A stretch of DNA of 64,000 nucleotides, from contig JADZAC010000015.1 of assembly GCA_020852835.1 (NCBI GenBank), positions 28,456-92,455 on the forward strand. The letters run 5' to 3'. Both the position numbers and the translations under genes were made by a program. Below the pieces are notes generated by a model. It was not told the origin of the DNA, did not search any database, and saw only the letters and a list, made by a program, of their open reading frames with translations. Source of the stretch: Flavobacteriales bacterium. GTDB taxonomy: Bacteria > Bacteroidota > Bacteroidia > Flavobacteriales_F > PHOS-HE28. Shown here one piece after another: positions 43,683-53,496 of this stretch (its first letter is position 1; each line of letters opens with the position of its first letter).

Positions 43683-44861
43683 TCACATGGCCTCGATCAC
43701 CATGGCGCTGGCGCCCCCGCCACCGTTGCAGATGCCGGCCGCGCCGTACTTCTTGCCGCGTTGTTTGAGGGCGTGCACCAGGGTGACGATGATGCGCGCG
43801 CCGCTGCAGCCCAGCGGGTGGCCCAGCGAAACGGCGCCGCCGTTCACGTTCACCTTGGCGGGGTCGAGGCCCAGCAGCTTGGTGTTGGCGATGCCCACCA
43901 CGGAGAAGGCCTCGTTGAGCTCAACCAGGTCGATGTCCTCCATCTTCAGCCCGGCCTTCTTCACCGCCACCGGTACGGCCTTTGCCGGGCTGGTGGTGAA
44001 CCATTCCGGAGCTTGTTCGGCGTCGGCGTAACCGATCACCTTGGCCAAGGGTTTCAGGCCAAGGGCCTTGGCCTTGTCCGCGCTCATAAGCACCAATGCG
44101 GCGGCACCGTCGTTGATGGTGCTGGCGTTGCCGGCGGTCACGCTGCCTTCCTTGGTGAACACGGGTTTCAGGGCCTTCAGTTTGTCGAAGTCCACATTGC
44201 GGTACTCCTCATCCTCGCTCACCACGGTGTCGCCCTTGCGTCCCTTCACCGTCACGGGCACCACTTCTTCCTTGAAGCGGCCCTCTTTCCATGCGGCGGC
44301 ACTGCGGGTGTAGCTCTCGATGGCGAAGGCGTCCTGTGCTTCGCGGCTGATCTTTTCCTCCGTGGCGCACAGGTCGGCGCACACGCCCATGGCTTTCTGG
44401 TCGTATACGTTGGTGAGGCCGTCCTTGCCGATGCCGTCGATGAGCTTGCCATCGCCGAAGCGGTAGCCATAGCGGCCTTTTTCCACATAATAGGGGGCCA
44501 TGCTCATGCTCTCCATGCCGCCGGCCACCACCACATCGGCATCGCCCAGCAGGATCTCCTGGGTGCCGTAGATAATGGCCTTCATGCCGCTGGCGCACAC
44601 CTTGTTCACCGTGGTGGCCGGAATGCCGTCGGGCAGCCCGGCAAACTTCGAGGCTTGGCGCGCGGGAGCCTGGCCCACGTTGGCCTGCAGCACGTTGCCC
44701 ATGATCACATCGTTCACTGCTTCGGGCTGCACGCCGGCCTTTTCCACAGCGGCCTTGATGGCGGTGGCGCCCAGCTCGGTGGCGGGCACGGTGGACAGCG
44801 CTCCCCCGAAGGAGCCGATGGGGGTGCGAACTGCGGAAACGATGACAACTTCACGGGCCAT
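43683..44861 (-). CDS. Acetyl-CoA C-acetyltransferase (thiolase)
   Basis: 392 residues, the standard length. The acyl-accepting Cys89 is in [10 protein letters not shown], the conserved NEAF motif is in [12 protein letters not shown], His in [16 protein letters not shown], and the second catalytic Cys in [13 protein letters not shown]. This is the biosynthetic/degradative thiolase II type that interconverts acetoacetyl-CoA and two acetyl-CoA. It has its own -7 box (TACCTTTG, 44893-44886) and terminator, so it is a single-gene transcript. The AtoE transporter downstream suggests short-chain fatty acid use. Confidence 0.95.
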   Translation of the reverse strand: MAREVVIVSAVRTPIGSFGGALSTVPATELGATAIKAAVEKAGVQPEAVNDVIMGNVLQANVGQAPARQASKFAGLPDGIPATTVNKVCASGMKAIIYGTQEILLGDADVVVAGGMESMSMAPYYVEKGRYGYRFGDGKLIDGIGKDGLTNVYDQKAMGVCADLCATEEKISREAQDAFAIESYTRSAAAWKEGRFKEEVVPVTVKGRKGDTVVSEDEEYRNVDFDKLKALKPVFTKEGSVTAGNASTINDGAAALVLMSADKAKALGLKPLAKVIGYADAEQAPEWFTTSPAKAVPVAVKKAGLKMEDIDLVELNEAFSVVGIANTKLLGLDPAKVNVNGGAVSLGHPLGCSGARIIVTLVHALKQRGKKYGAAGICNGGGGASAMVIEAM

Positions 44862-44885
44862 GGAAATGAGGTTTGAATTGGGCCG

Positions 44886-44893
44886 CAAAGGTA
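44886..44893 (-). promoter_or_regulatory. Thiolase promoter -7 box
   Basis: TACCTTTG on the minus strand matches TAnnTTTG and lies 24 bases upstream of the ATG. Only a TTC-like -33 element is at the right distance. Confidence 0.55.
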
Positions 44894-44944
44894 CGGAGCG
44901 GGGAGGAGGGCGGAAGCATGGGTGCCCATTGAGTGGGGAGGCAT

Positions 44945-45155
<211 letters not shown>

Positions 45156-45194
45156 GGGTTTCGGGCGGCAAATATAGCCGCCGCGATCAAACTG

Positions 45195-45268
<74 letters not shown>

Positions 45269-45327
45269 AAGGCGCGAAAATAGGCGCCTCGGCCCTTGGA
45301 AAAAGACTTTGCGCCGGGCACTCCAAC

Positions 45328-45355
45328 GAAAGGGCCACCTCCGAAGAGGTGGCCC
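45328..45355 (-). terminator. Terminator after tRNA-Pro
   Basis: A perfect 10-bp stem (45355-45346 with 45341-45332) with a TTCG tetraloop is followed by TTTCG on the minus strand. It is 13 bases beyond the tRNA-Pro 3' end, so tRNA-Pro and tRNA-Arg are separate transcripts. Confidence 0.8.
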
Positions 45356-45368
45356 TTGGCCGGGCTTG

Positions 45369-45442
45369 TCGGGGCGGCCAGATTCGAACTGACGACCTCC
45401 TGCTCCCAAAGCAGGCGCGATACCGGGCTACGCTACGCCCCG
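45369..45442 (-). tRNA. tRNA-Pro (anticodon TGG)
   Basis: 74 bases. Acceptor stem CGGGGCG/CGCCCCG with discriminator A; the anticodon loop reads TTTGGGA; T arm CAGTTCGAATCTG. CCA is not encoded. Confidence 0.95.
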
Positions 45443-45568
45443 AAAACGGATTGCAAAGAAACGGGATTAAATGACGCCACCAACGGACCGAAATTGTTGG
45501 GCGATTTGCCGCACTTTGCCATACTTGCACCTTCCGGAAGCCGTTCTCCCAACCAAAACCAACCGCTC

Positions 45569-46948
45569 ATGAGCGAACCCGCCAGCACCACAGGCCCCGC
45601 CATTTCCACCAAACCGGAGGCTCCGCGCCCGGATCGCCTGGGCTGGTTGCGCCGATCAATGACCTTCCGGGCCGTGGTGGTGGCCGTGCTGGTGCTGCTG
45701 CTGCTGATCCCGCTGTCCATGGTGGAGGAGCTGATCCGTGAGCGGGAGTACCGCAAGGAAGAGGCCATCAACGAGGTGGGGGCCAGCTGGGGCGGAAACC
45801 AGGTGCTCACGGGTCCGTACCTCAGCGTGCCCTATCAAGCCACCGTGCGGGTGGACCTGGAGAACGGCCGCAGCGAAATGCGCGAGATGACCCAGTACGC
45901 ACATTTCCTGCCCGAGCGCTTGGAGGTGAACAGCGCCTTGGAACCGGAGCAGCGCCATCGCGGCATCTACGACGTGGTGGTCTACAAAGGGCACTTCGGC
46001 ATCCAAGCGGCTTTCCCGGCCCTGCAAGGCTTGTCACCGGTCAAAGCCGCTGCGCTGCGGTGGCATGAGGCAAGCCTATGTTTGGGGATCTCGGACCTGC
46101 GCAGCATCAAGAAGCAGGTGGCGGCCCAGATGGAAGGCCGAACCTTGGGCTTCGAACCCGGGCTTCCTTCCAATGACCTGTCGGCCTCCGGGCTGAGCGC
46201 CGTAATGGCACTGGACAGCGCGGCGCTCTCTCGGCCTTTCGAGCTCAAGATCGACCTGGACCTCAACGGCAGCGGCAGTTTCCGCGTGGTGCCCGCGGGG
46301 CGCACCACTACGGTGGCCGTGCAGTCCACCTGGCCGGACCCCAGCTTCCAAGGGGCCTTCCTGCCGGACAGCTCCACCGTGGATGCCAAGGGGTTCAAGG
46401 CCAACTGGACGGTGTTGCACCTCAACCGGCCCTATCCGCAGGAATTCACCGGCAGCAGGTACTCGGAACTGGAGGAGAGCGCTTTCGGCGCCGACCTGAT
46501 CCTGCCGGTGGACGAGTACCGTAAAAGCACCCGGGCCACCAAGTACGGCGTGATGCTCATTGTGCTGGTCTTCCTCGTGTTCTTCTTCGTGGAAGTGTTG
46601 CAGCGCCTGCGGATCCATCCCATCCAGTACCTGCTGGTGGGCTTTGCGCTCTGCATCTTCTACACCTTGCTGGTGGCCCTCAGCGAACACATCGGCTTTG
46701 GCGCCGCATACGTGGCATCGGCCGTGGCCGTGATCGCCCTGGTGGTGTACTACGCGCGCAGCGTGTTCAAGGTGGCCAAAGCCACCCAACTGTTGGCCTT
46801 GGTGATGCTGCTGGTCTTCGGCTTCATGTTCACCGTGATCAACCAGGAGGATTATGCATTGCTCATCGGCAGCATCGGCCTGTTCATTGTGCTGGCCGTG
46901 GTGATGGCCCTGAGCCGGAAGATCGACTGGGACAATTCCGGGGATTGA
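45569..46948 (+). CDS. creD: CreD-family inner-membrane protein
   Basis: 459 residues. One N-terminal TM helix (AVVVAVLVLLLLIPLSMVEELI) precedes a large periplasmic part that begins with REREYRKEEAINEVGASWGG, the family hallmark, and about six C-terminal TM helices (from KYGVMLIVLVFLVFFFVEVL on; IGSIGLFIVLAVVMALSRKIDW at the end). In enteric bacteria creD belongs to the CreBC regulon linked to envelope stress and beta-lactam sensing. Here no two-component genes adjoin it. The upstream frame extends over the tRNA-Pro gene and was rejected; ATG 45569 follows a leader without a clear ribosome-binding site. Confidence 0.92.
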   Translation: MSEPASTTGPAISTKPEAPRPDRLGWLRRSMTFRAVVVAVLVLLLLIPLSMVEELIREREYRKEEAINEVGASWGGNQVLTGPYLSVPYQATVRVDLENGRSEMREMTQYAHFLPERLEVNSALEPEQRHRGIYDVVVYKGHFGIQAAFPALQGLSPVKAAALRWHEASLCLGISDLRSIKKQVAAQMEGRTLGFEPGLPSNDLSASGLSAVMALDSAALSRPFELKIDLDLNGSGSFRVVPAGRTTTVAVQSTWPDPSFQGAFLPDSSTVDAKGFKANWTVLHLNRPYPQEFTGSRYSELEESAFGADLILPVDEYRKSTRATKYGVMLIVLVFLVFFFVEVLQRLRIHPIQYLLVGFALCIFYTLLVALSEHIGFGAAYVASAVAVIALVVYYARSVFKVAKATQLLALVMLLVFGFMFTVINQEDYALLIGSIGLFIVLAVVMALSRKIDWDNSGD

Positions 46949-47103
46949 GGAGCGCGGGCCGGTTGGTCGGCCCGGATCAAGACTGGTCGGGAGCATTCGG
47001 CGGATCGTCGAATAGTTGGAAAATGCGCCGCACAAACGGGCGGGGTTGCCTGTTTCTGAGGGAACATTTGCGTTGCACCAATAGCCTTCCCCCTTTTCCG
47101 TTC

Positions 47104-50100
47104 ATGCGTTTCTCCCTGTTCATCCTCGGCCTCCTCTGGACACTCCTTTCCCACGCCACCGACTACTACGTTTCTCCCTCGGGCAACGACGGCAGCAACG
47201 GCACATCGCCTTCCACGGCCTGGAAGACCATCACCAAGGTCAACCAATTCGCCTACAGTCTGCAACCGGGCGACCGTGTTCTGTTCATGCGCGGCGGTAC
47301 CTGGCGCGGGGAAGTGATCCTGCCGAACTCGGGCACTGCGGCCCAACCGATCACGTTGGGGGCCTACGGCACGGGCGCCAAGCCCGTGATCAAGGGCAGC
47401 GAGACCGTAGGTGGATGGACCGTGCACCAAGGAAACATATGGCGCGCCAACCTCACGGCGGCAAAAGTGCCCCAAGTGTATGTGAACGGCTCACGGATGA
47501 CCTTGGCGCGTTATCCGAACACGGGTTGGCTGGAGAACGACAACGGGGGCGGCAACCAGCTCCAGAGCAACGACCTGAACCAGTCCAACGGCTATTGGAA
47601 CGGGGCCACCTGCGTGCTGCGCAGCTCCAACTGGTCGTTCGATACCATGCGGGTGTCCAACTATTCCAACGGCACCCTGCAGTTCACCTCGTCGGTCACC
47701 TACCTGGCCAACAACCCGTGGGGTTTCTATATGCGCAACAAGCTCAGCGAGCTGGACAGCCCCGGCGAGTGGTATTACGACAAGGCCGCCCAACGGCTCT
47801 ACCTCTGGCCCCACGGCGGAGGCAACCCCAACAGCATGACGGTGGAGGCCGCCGTGTACAACAACGGGGTGAACTGCTACTGGCAACGCAACTACTTGAA
47901 AGTGCAGGACCTCGAGTTCCGGCACCAGATCATCGCCGGTATCCGCAACGACGGTGCCAACAACGTCACCATCTCCGGCTGCACCTTCCGCGATCTGTAC
48001 CACGGAATATCCAGCGCGGGCCAGGCCAGCACGGTTTCCGGCAATGACTTCCGCGATACCTATGCCACTGCGGCCTTCCTGCTGGACAACAACGCCCTGG
48101 TGGAAGGCAACACCTGCAACCACATCGCCATGCTGGAGGGCGAAGGAGAGAGCATCTGGGGCTACTTCGGCATCCGTGCCATCGGCAGCAACACGGTGAT
48201 CCGGGGCAATCGCCTGGACAGCACCGGCTACATCGGCATCAGCGCCGAGAACAACGCCTTGGTTGAACGCAACGTGGTGCTCCATGCCGTGGCCTTGCTC
48301 AACGATGGCGGTTCCATCGCCATCGATCATGCCGACGGGTTGATCATCCAGGACAACATCGTGGGCGACCCCATCGGCCGGTTGGACAACGGCGTGGCCC
48401 TGGTGACGCCCTACCATGAGAACATGACCATGGGCATCTACTTCGGCAATACCTCCATCCAAAACACCACGGTGCAGCGAAACACCGTGTACGGCTGCCA
48501 TGGCGCGGGCATCCACGTGGACCACACCATGCTCACCTCGGGCATCCAAGTGAAGGACAACGTGCTCTTCAACAACGACGTGCAACTGAGCATGTCCGAC
48601 TATTCCAACAACGTGGGCACCGGGGCCACGCCCCCGTACCACGTGGCCAACTACAACGACGTGTACAGCGGCAACATCATGTATTGCCTGAAGAAGGAGC
48701 AGTTGTGCGTGCAGCAGCACCACATCTACAGCGCCGACCCGGTGGATTTCGGCACCTATTCCAACAACCGCTACTTCAACCCCTACAATGAGCTCAGCAT
48801 CAAAGTGATCAACTTCATCGCCGGCGACAAGTGGTACACGCTGGAGCGCTGGAAGGCCGACCGCAATGAAGATGCGGGAAGCAAACGCAGCCCGCTCCGC
48901 CTCGCGGAATATTCCACCGCACAGGAGCTCAGCGGCAACTTGGTGGTCAAGGGGAACTTCAATGCCAGCGTGGACGGATGGACCGGCTGGCCCACGAATG
49001 CCCAGTTGACACGCATACCGCTGGCCAACAACAACGGCGCGCTGAAGGTCTATCTGCCGGATGCCAGCATGTACCCTTCCCTGAGCATTCACCAAACCGA
49101 TTACTTCCCCATTCAGAACGGCAGCTGGTACCGGGTGCGCTTCAACCAGAAGAGCAATGCCTTCGGGCAGTTCACCGTGGGCATCAAAGGGCAGTCCACC
49201 GTGGGCAACCCGTACACCACCTGGCAGAGGGACATTCCCTTCAGCCGCGAGCGGCGCAACCTGGAGATGTACTTCCAGAGCGGATTGACCGACCAGGCCT
49301 GGATCCAGTTCACCAACACCTGGACCGAGCCGATGTACTACATGGACAATGTGGAGGTGACCCGGGTGAACGTGCAACCGCTCGATCCGCACCAACGGCA
49401 CAAGCTGTTCGTGAACGACCAGCCCCAGGCGCAGACCTACACCGTACCCGCCGGTTGCTGGAAGGACGTGAACAGCGCGGCGGTACAAGGGAGCTTTACG
49501 CTGCAGCCCTACACATCCAAGGTGATCTACCGCGTGGACCAAGGTTGCACGGCACAGGCCGGCACCGGCAGCGTGGCACTGGTAATGGGCCTTGGCGGGG
49601 CGTTGCAGCAAGGGGATACCCTCATGCACACCACCTTGCAGGACCACGGCCTGTTGCCCGCCACGGAACCCTATTCGGCCATGGGCTTTGCCGTGGCAAA
49701 TGCGGGAGCCGTATGGGATGTGGGCCTGATGGAAGGTGAAGGTGACACCACCGTGGTGGATTGGGTACTGGTGCAGTTGCACGAGAACAATGCAGCCTTC
49801 ACCGCATTGGACGGGCAAGCGGCCCTGCTGCGCAGCGATGGCAGGGTGATCGCCCCGGATGGCGCACCCTTGATCACCTTCGAACAACCGGTGGACGGCC
49901 GCTTGGTATCGGTGATGCACCGCAACCACCTGGGCGTGCTGTGCACGGCGCCGCTCACCGGCGACGGTGAACTGGTGGACTTCACGCGCACGGACCTGCC
50001 CGTGTTCGGCAACAATGCCCAAGCGTACAACGATGGGCACATGGTGCTCTGGCCGGGCGATGTGTCGTGCGACGGAGAAGTGAAGCTCACCGGCAAATAC

Positions 50101-50292
50101 AACGACCGGGATGCCATCATGCAGCTCTTGGGCGGCCCCGAGCCGGAACGGAGCCAAACCGGTTACAGCCAGGCCGATGTGAACTTGGACGGAAAGGTGA
50201 TCTACTCCGGTGCCAACAACGACCGCAACCCGATCTTGCAGACCATAGGCGGAACGGCAGGCACGGCGGTGCGCAAGGAAATGATGCCCTGA
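47104..50292 (+). CDS. Secreted right-handed beta-helix protein with dockerin-like tail
   Basis: 1062 residues. A signal peptide (SLFILGLLWTLLSHA) leads into the classic start of secreted parallel beta-helix proteins (DYYVSPSGNDGSNGTSPSTA, WKTI). Helix coils extend to about 560 (NNVTISGCTFRDLYHGISSA, ALVEGNTCNHIAMLEGEG and similar). A carbohydrate-binding-like module (GNFNASVDGWTGW, about 620-760) follows. The last 80 residues hold two dockerin-like calcium repeats: GDVSCDGEVKLTG..NDRDAIMQLLGG and ADVNLDGKVIYSG..NDRNPILQTIGG. No CHU_C or por domain is present. Likely an exported polysaccharide lyase or binding protein. Confidence 0.82.
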   Translation: MRFSLFILGLLWTLLSHATDYYVSPSGNDGSNGTSPSTAWKTITKVNQFAYSLQPGDRVLFMRGGTWRGEVILPNSGTAAQPITLGAYGTGAKPVIKGSETVGGWTVHQGNIWRANLTAAKVPQVYVNGSRMTLARYPNTGWLENDNGGGNQLQSNDLNQSNGYWNGATCVLRSSNWSFDTMRVSNYSNGTLQFTSSVTYLANNPWGFYMRNKLSELDSPGEWYYDKAAQRLYLWPHGGGNPNSMTVEAAVYNNGVNCYWQRNYLKVQDLEFRHQIIAGIRNDGANNVTISGCTFRDLYHGISSAGQASTVSGNDFRDTYATAAFLLDNNALVEGNTCNHIAMLEGEGESIWGYFGIRAIGSNTVIRGNRLDSTGYIGISAENNALVERNVVLHAVALLNDGGSIAIDHADGLIIQDNIVGDPIGRLDNGVALVTPYHENMTMGIYFGNTSIQNTTVQRNTVYGCHGAGIHVDHTMLTSGIQVKDNVLFNNDVQLSMSDYSNNVGTGATPPYHVANYNDVYSGNIMYCLKKEQLCVQQHHIYSADPVDFGTYSNNRYFNPYNELSIKVINFIAGDKWYTLERWKADRNEDAGSKRSPLRLAEYSTAQELSGNLVVKGNFNASVDGWTGWPTNAQLTRIPLANNNGALKVYLPDASMYPSLSIHQTDYFPIQNGSWYRVRFNQKSNAFGQFTVGIKGQSTVGNPYTTWQRDIPFSRERRNLEMYFQSGLTDQAWIQFTNTWTEPMYYMDNVEVTRVNVQPLDPHQRHKLFVNDQPQAQTYTVPAGCWKDVNSAAVQGSFTLQPYTSKVIYRVDQGCTAQAGTGSVALVMGLGGALQQGDTLMHTTLQDHGLLPATEPYSAMGFAVANAGAVWDVGLMEGEGDTTVVDWVLVQLHENNAAFTALDGQAALLRSDGRVIAPDGAPLITFEQPVDGRLVSVMHRNHLGVLCTAPLTGDGELVDFTRTDLPVFGNNAQAYNDGHMVLWPGDVSCDGEVKLTGKYNDRDAIMQLLGGPEPERSQTGYSQADVNLDGKVIYSGANNDRNPILQTIGGTAGTAVRKEMMP

Positions 50293-50301
50293 CCCCTGCG
50301 G

Positions 50302-51054
50302 TCAGATCACGGCGATCGCCGCCAGGGGCAGCCAGCCCACGGCGCCGCTGGCCAAGCGCACCTCGCGCCATTCACCTTGCTGCTCCAGCAGGTCCAGCTT
50401 GGTGCCTTGGTGCAGGATGAACAAGCGGGTGGATCCCGTTCGGGGCTCGCCCAGCACCTCCACCGAAGGGGAAATGATGATGGCCTCCGAATGGCGCTCC
50501 ACGTCGGCCACCCGGTACGCGGCCAAGGCGGCGGAAGCAAGGGTGGCCACCAAGGCGGCCAGGGCCAGCACGTGGAGGCTGCGTTTAAGGGTTGCCCCTC
50601 CGGCCAGCAATGCACCGCCTGCGGCCAAGGCCATGATGGCGCAGGCCCACAGCGACCGACGCGCCCATTGGTCCACATCCCTGCCACCTTGCACACGCTC
50701 CCACATGGAACCCAAGGTGAAGGCGGGCAGCTGGTTCACGCGGTCCACCACCTTGGTGCGCTCCAGGTCGAGGTTGGCCTGCACATCTTCGGCACCGGGC
50801 GACAAGCGCAAGGCGCGTTCGTAGAAGAGGATGGCATGGGGCACATCGCCCAGCTTGCTGTAGCAATTGCCGATGTTGAACAACAGCCCGGCGGAGGTGT
50901 AGTGCGTGTGCACCGAATCGTACAGGGCGAGCGCCAGCTTGTGGTCGCCGTTGCCGTAGGCGGCCTCCGCCTGGCGCAGCAAACTGTCCGTGCCGGCATG
51001 GGCGCTCAGCGGCAGGTTGGCCGACAGCAGCAACATGGCCAAGAAGTGTTTCAT
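50302..51054 (-). CDS. batE: BatE, TPR and SH3-like protein of the aerotolerance operon
   Basis: 250 residues. A signal peptide (FLAMLLLSANLPLSAHA) is followed by two to three TPR units (AEAAYGNGDHKLALALYDSV, AGLLFNIGNCYSKLGDVPHAILFYERAL in part), two hydrophobic helices (about 135-185) and a C-terminal SH3-like domain (GTKLDLLEQQGEWREVRLASG, AVGWLP). This is the standard BatE layout. Its ATG overlaps the batD stop (ATGA). Last gene of the operon. Confidence 0.88.
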   Translation of the reverse strand: MKHFLAMLLLSANLPLSAHAGTDSLLRQAEAAYGNGDHKLALALYDSVHTHYTSAGLLFNIGNCYSKLGDVPHAILFYERALRLSPGAEDVQANLDLERTKVVDRVNQLPAFTLGSMWERVQGGRDVDQWARRSLWACAIMALAAGGALLAGGATLKRSLHVLALAALVATLASAALAAYRVADVERHSEAIIISPSVEVLGEPRTGSTRLFILHQGTKLDLLEQQGEWREVRLASGAVGWLPLAAIAVI

Positions 51055-52802
51055 GCGGGGCGGTGGTTTTCGATCCTGCCGATGATGGCCATGGCCTGGT
51101 CGTAGATCTGCCGTTGCGGCTTGTCCACCAGCGGGGCAAAGCGGGCCATTTGTGCTTGTTCGATCAGGTCGATGTAGGCTTGTGCGGTGCGTCCCTGGTC
51201 CATGGCATCCAATTTGGCATGGATCATCGCGGTGTTCACCTCGTTCACTCCCAGGTTGAACTTGTCGGCGAAATAGCCTTCCAGCGCTTTGCCCAGTGCG
51301 TCGTGAAAGGCGCCGTCATCGTGCTTGCCCAAGGCGGCCGCGGCCAAGGCCAGGCGTTGCTTGGCCACGTGGTCGGCGCTCCTGCGGCGCTGCCCCTGTT
51401 GGTCGCCCAAGCGGCTTTGGCGCCGGCGGTACCACAGCACCAGCACCAGCAGCAACGCGGGCGGCAGCGCCATGCCGGCGATGTAGGCCCCTGAGCCGAA
51501 GAGGAACTTTCCTTTCGGCCGCAACTGCAGGTCACCGGTGCGGATGAACCGTATGTCCGATCCCAGGCGTTGTACATCCACCTTTGATGGAACACCGCCG
51601 TTGGTGGCCGCCGCGGCATCGCCGGGAGCCACCTCGAAGGTGAGGGGCTGGCTGCGCAATTGTTTGTAGCTGCCCGAAGCGGGATCGAAATAGCTGAAGG
51701 TGAGCGCCCCCAGTTCGTACTTGCCTTCGTGGCGGGGGATCAGCAGGTATTGGAATTCACGGCTGCCGCTCATGCCTGCGCCGTTCACGGTGATCTGGTC
51801 GTTGACCTTGGGGTCGTAGGTTTCAAATTCCGAAGGCAAGGCCAGTTGGGGCGCGTCGATCAACTTCAGGTTGGCCCGGCCTTGGAACCGGATGGAGAGG
51901 TCGATGGCCTCATTGGCCTTTACTTGGGTCTTGGGTGCGGTTACCTCCAGCCGCAGGTCGCCCACGGCACCGATCAGGTCTGCAGGTTTGCCTGCGGGCA
52001 GCTCCAGCACGTTCACTTCCGCGGCATTGCTCTGGATGCGCACGGGCGTGCCACTGCTGAAGATGGAGGCGTTCACCAGGTAGTTCAGCGTCATGGGCGC
52101 TACGGTGAGCTTTCCACTGCGCAAGGGGATCAATACCTGCTTCTTGAGCACCGCCACCCGGTACTGCATGCCGTTCACCGTGCGCAGCTGCGGCTCCCAG
52201 CTTTCGTTGCCCAGGTCCACTTCCTCCGCCCAGAAACCGTTGAGCTTGGGCAGGTCGTAGTCCTTGGGTTGCAACGCGCGATAGCGGGTGAACAGGGTGT
52301 AGGTGGCAATGAGCTGCTCACCCACATAGGCCTTGTTCTTGCTCAGGCTGATGGTGCAGAAGAGATTCGGGTCGCGCCGCTGGGCCTGGTCCGTGGCGGC
52401 ATTGGTGCCACCTCCGGCGGCGCCCTTGGCAACCCGCACGGTGATGGGGTCCGTTTCCAAGGTGCCTTTGCCCACGGAGACTTTGGAAGGGCCAATGGTG
52501 TAGGTTCCCGGTTGCGTGGCGGTGAGGTACCAGGAGCGCGAAGTGGACCGGGTGGTGCGGCCGTTCACGAAGGAGAAGCTGCTGCTTTCCATGGGCCCTT
52601 GCGCCACGACCAAGCCGCCCATGTCGGGCGTGGACATGCCACCACCGGAGGCAACGTTGGTGAGTTCAATGGTGAGCTTCAGGGCCTCGCCCACGGCGAT
52701 CTCATTGCGGTCCACGCTGGCCTGAAAGGTGATTTCCTGGGCGTGCAGCGCCATGCTGGCGAAACAGGCCAGCAAGGCGGATGTCAGGGTGCGATAGGTC
52801 AT
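51051..52802 (-). CDS. batD: BatD, large periplasmic protein of the aerotolerance operon
   Basis: 583 residues. A signal peptide (LLACFASMALHAQ) precedes the BatD family region (ITFQASVDRNEIAVGEALKL, QRRDPNLFCTISLSKNKAYV), made of several Ig-like beta-sandwiches. A TM helix near 450 (AGMALPPALLLVLVLWYRRR) separates it from a cytoplasmic helical tail. Bat proteins were first linked to oxygen tolerance in Bacteroides fragilis; their molecular role is still open. The start is 1 base after the batC stop. Confidence 0.92.
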   Translation of the reverse strand: MTYRTLTSALLACFASMALHAQEITFQASVDRNEIAVGEALKLTIELTNVASGGGMSTPDMGGLVVAQGPMESSSFSFVNGRTTRSTSRSWYLTATQPGTYTIGPSKVSVGKGTLETDPITVRVAKGAAGGGTNAATDQAQRRDPNLFCTISLSKNKAYVGEQLIATYTLFTRYRALQPKDYDLPKLNGFWAEEVDLGNESWEPQLRTVNGMQYRVAVLKKQVLIPLRSGKLTVAPMTLNYLVNASIFSSGTPVRIQSNAAEVNVLELPAGKPADLIGAVGDLRLEVTAPKTQVKANEAIDLSIRFQGRANLKLIDAPQLALPSEFETYDPKVNDQITVNGAGMSGSREFQYLLIPRHEGKYELGALTFSYFDPASGSYKQLRSQPLTFEVAPGDAAAATNGGVPSKVDVQRLGSDIRFIRTGDLQLRPKGKFLFGSGAYIAGMALPPALLLVLVLWYRRRQSRLGDQQGQRRRSADHVAKQRLALAAAALGKHDDGAFHDALGKALEGYFADKFNLGVNEVNTAMIHAKLDAMDQGRTAQAYIDLIEQAQMARFAPLVDKPQRQIYDQAMAIIGRIENHRPA

Positions 52803-52803
52803 G

Positions 52804-53496
52804 TCACCAATCCTTTTCAGCCGGTTGGGCGGGTTTGGGCTGCATCAGTTTGCGCACTTTGTTCTGCACTTCCTTCTCCTGTTGTTGCGCGGCATCCAGC
52901 ATGCGCTTGGCGTCCTTGGGGTCGATGCGGTCCTGTGGCTGTTCCTGCTTGTCGCCCTGCCGTTTGTCCTGCTCCTGCTGCTTGCTCTCCTGTTGCTGGT
53001 CCTTTTTCTGCTGTTCCTTTTTTTGCTGGTCCTGTTGCTGGTCGTTCTTGTTTTTTCCTTGCTGTTGCTGCTGCTTTTGCTGTGCGGCCAGCATTTTTTG
53101 CGCGTAGGCAAGGTTGTATCGGGTGTCCTCGTCGGAAGGTATGCGTTTGAGGGCTTCCTGGTAGGCTTGCACGGCCTCTTGGTAGTTCTTTTGCCCCATG
53201 TGGCTGTTGCCCAGGTTGTGGTAGGCCTTGGCCTGGGCTTGCGGTGTGCGGGCCATGGAAGCGGCTTGTTCGTAGGCTTGTGTGGCATCCGCCAAACTGT
53301 CCTGCCGGTAGTAGGCATTTCCGCGGTTGAAGAGCCCGCGCTCGTCGGCTTCCGCCTTGGAGTAAGCCTCCACGGCGCCGGGCATGTCGCCGTTCTCGTA
53401 GCGGGTATTGCCTTCCCGCAGGTGACGTTCCACCTGTTGCGCTTGCAGCGCGGCGCCTAGCAAGGCCAGGGTGGTCAGCAGGATCAGGCGTTCCAT
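52804..53496 (-). CDS. batC: BatC, TPR protein with Gln/Lys-rich tail
   Basis: 230 residues. A signal peptide (LILLTTLALLGAALQAQ) is followed by three TPR units: LREGNTRYENGDMPGAVEAY, LFNRGNAYYRQDSLADATQA, YHNLGNSHMGQKNYQEAVQA. From residue 137 comes a low-complexity segment almost entirely Gln, Lys, Asp and Glu (QQKKEQQKKDQQQESKQQ), then KMLDAAQQ-like sequence. ATG 53496 places the signal first; the in-frame ATG at 53514 is possible. It overlaps the end of batB by 13 bases. Confidence 0.88.
   Translation of the reverse strand: MERLILLTTLALLGAALQAQQVERHLREGNTRYENGDMPGAVEAYSKAEADERGLFNRGNAYYRQDSLADATQAYEQAASMARTPQAQAKAYHNLGNSHMGQKNYQEAVQAYQEALKRIPSDEDTRYNLAYAQKMLAAQQKQQQQQGKNKNDQQQDQQKKEQQKKDQQQESKQQEQDKRQGDKQEQPQDRIDPKDAKRMLDAAQQQEKEVQNKVRKLMQPKPAQPAEKDW

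Noticed and set aside
45296..45568. N-terminal extension of creD
   Set aside because: It would translate through the whole tRNA-Pro gene. The family N-terminus and a single TM helix fit the ATG at 45569.
47491..50157. 888-residue open frame on the minus strand across the beta-helix gene
   Set aside because: It is exactly antisense to a gene with clear domains; its translation is His/Val/Gly-rich without any recognisable motif. High GC leaves antisense frames open by chance.
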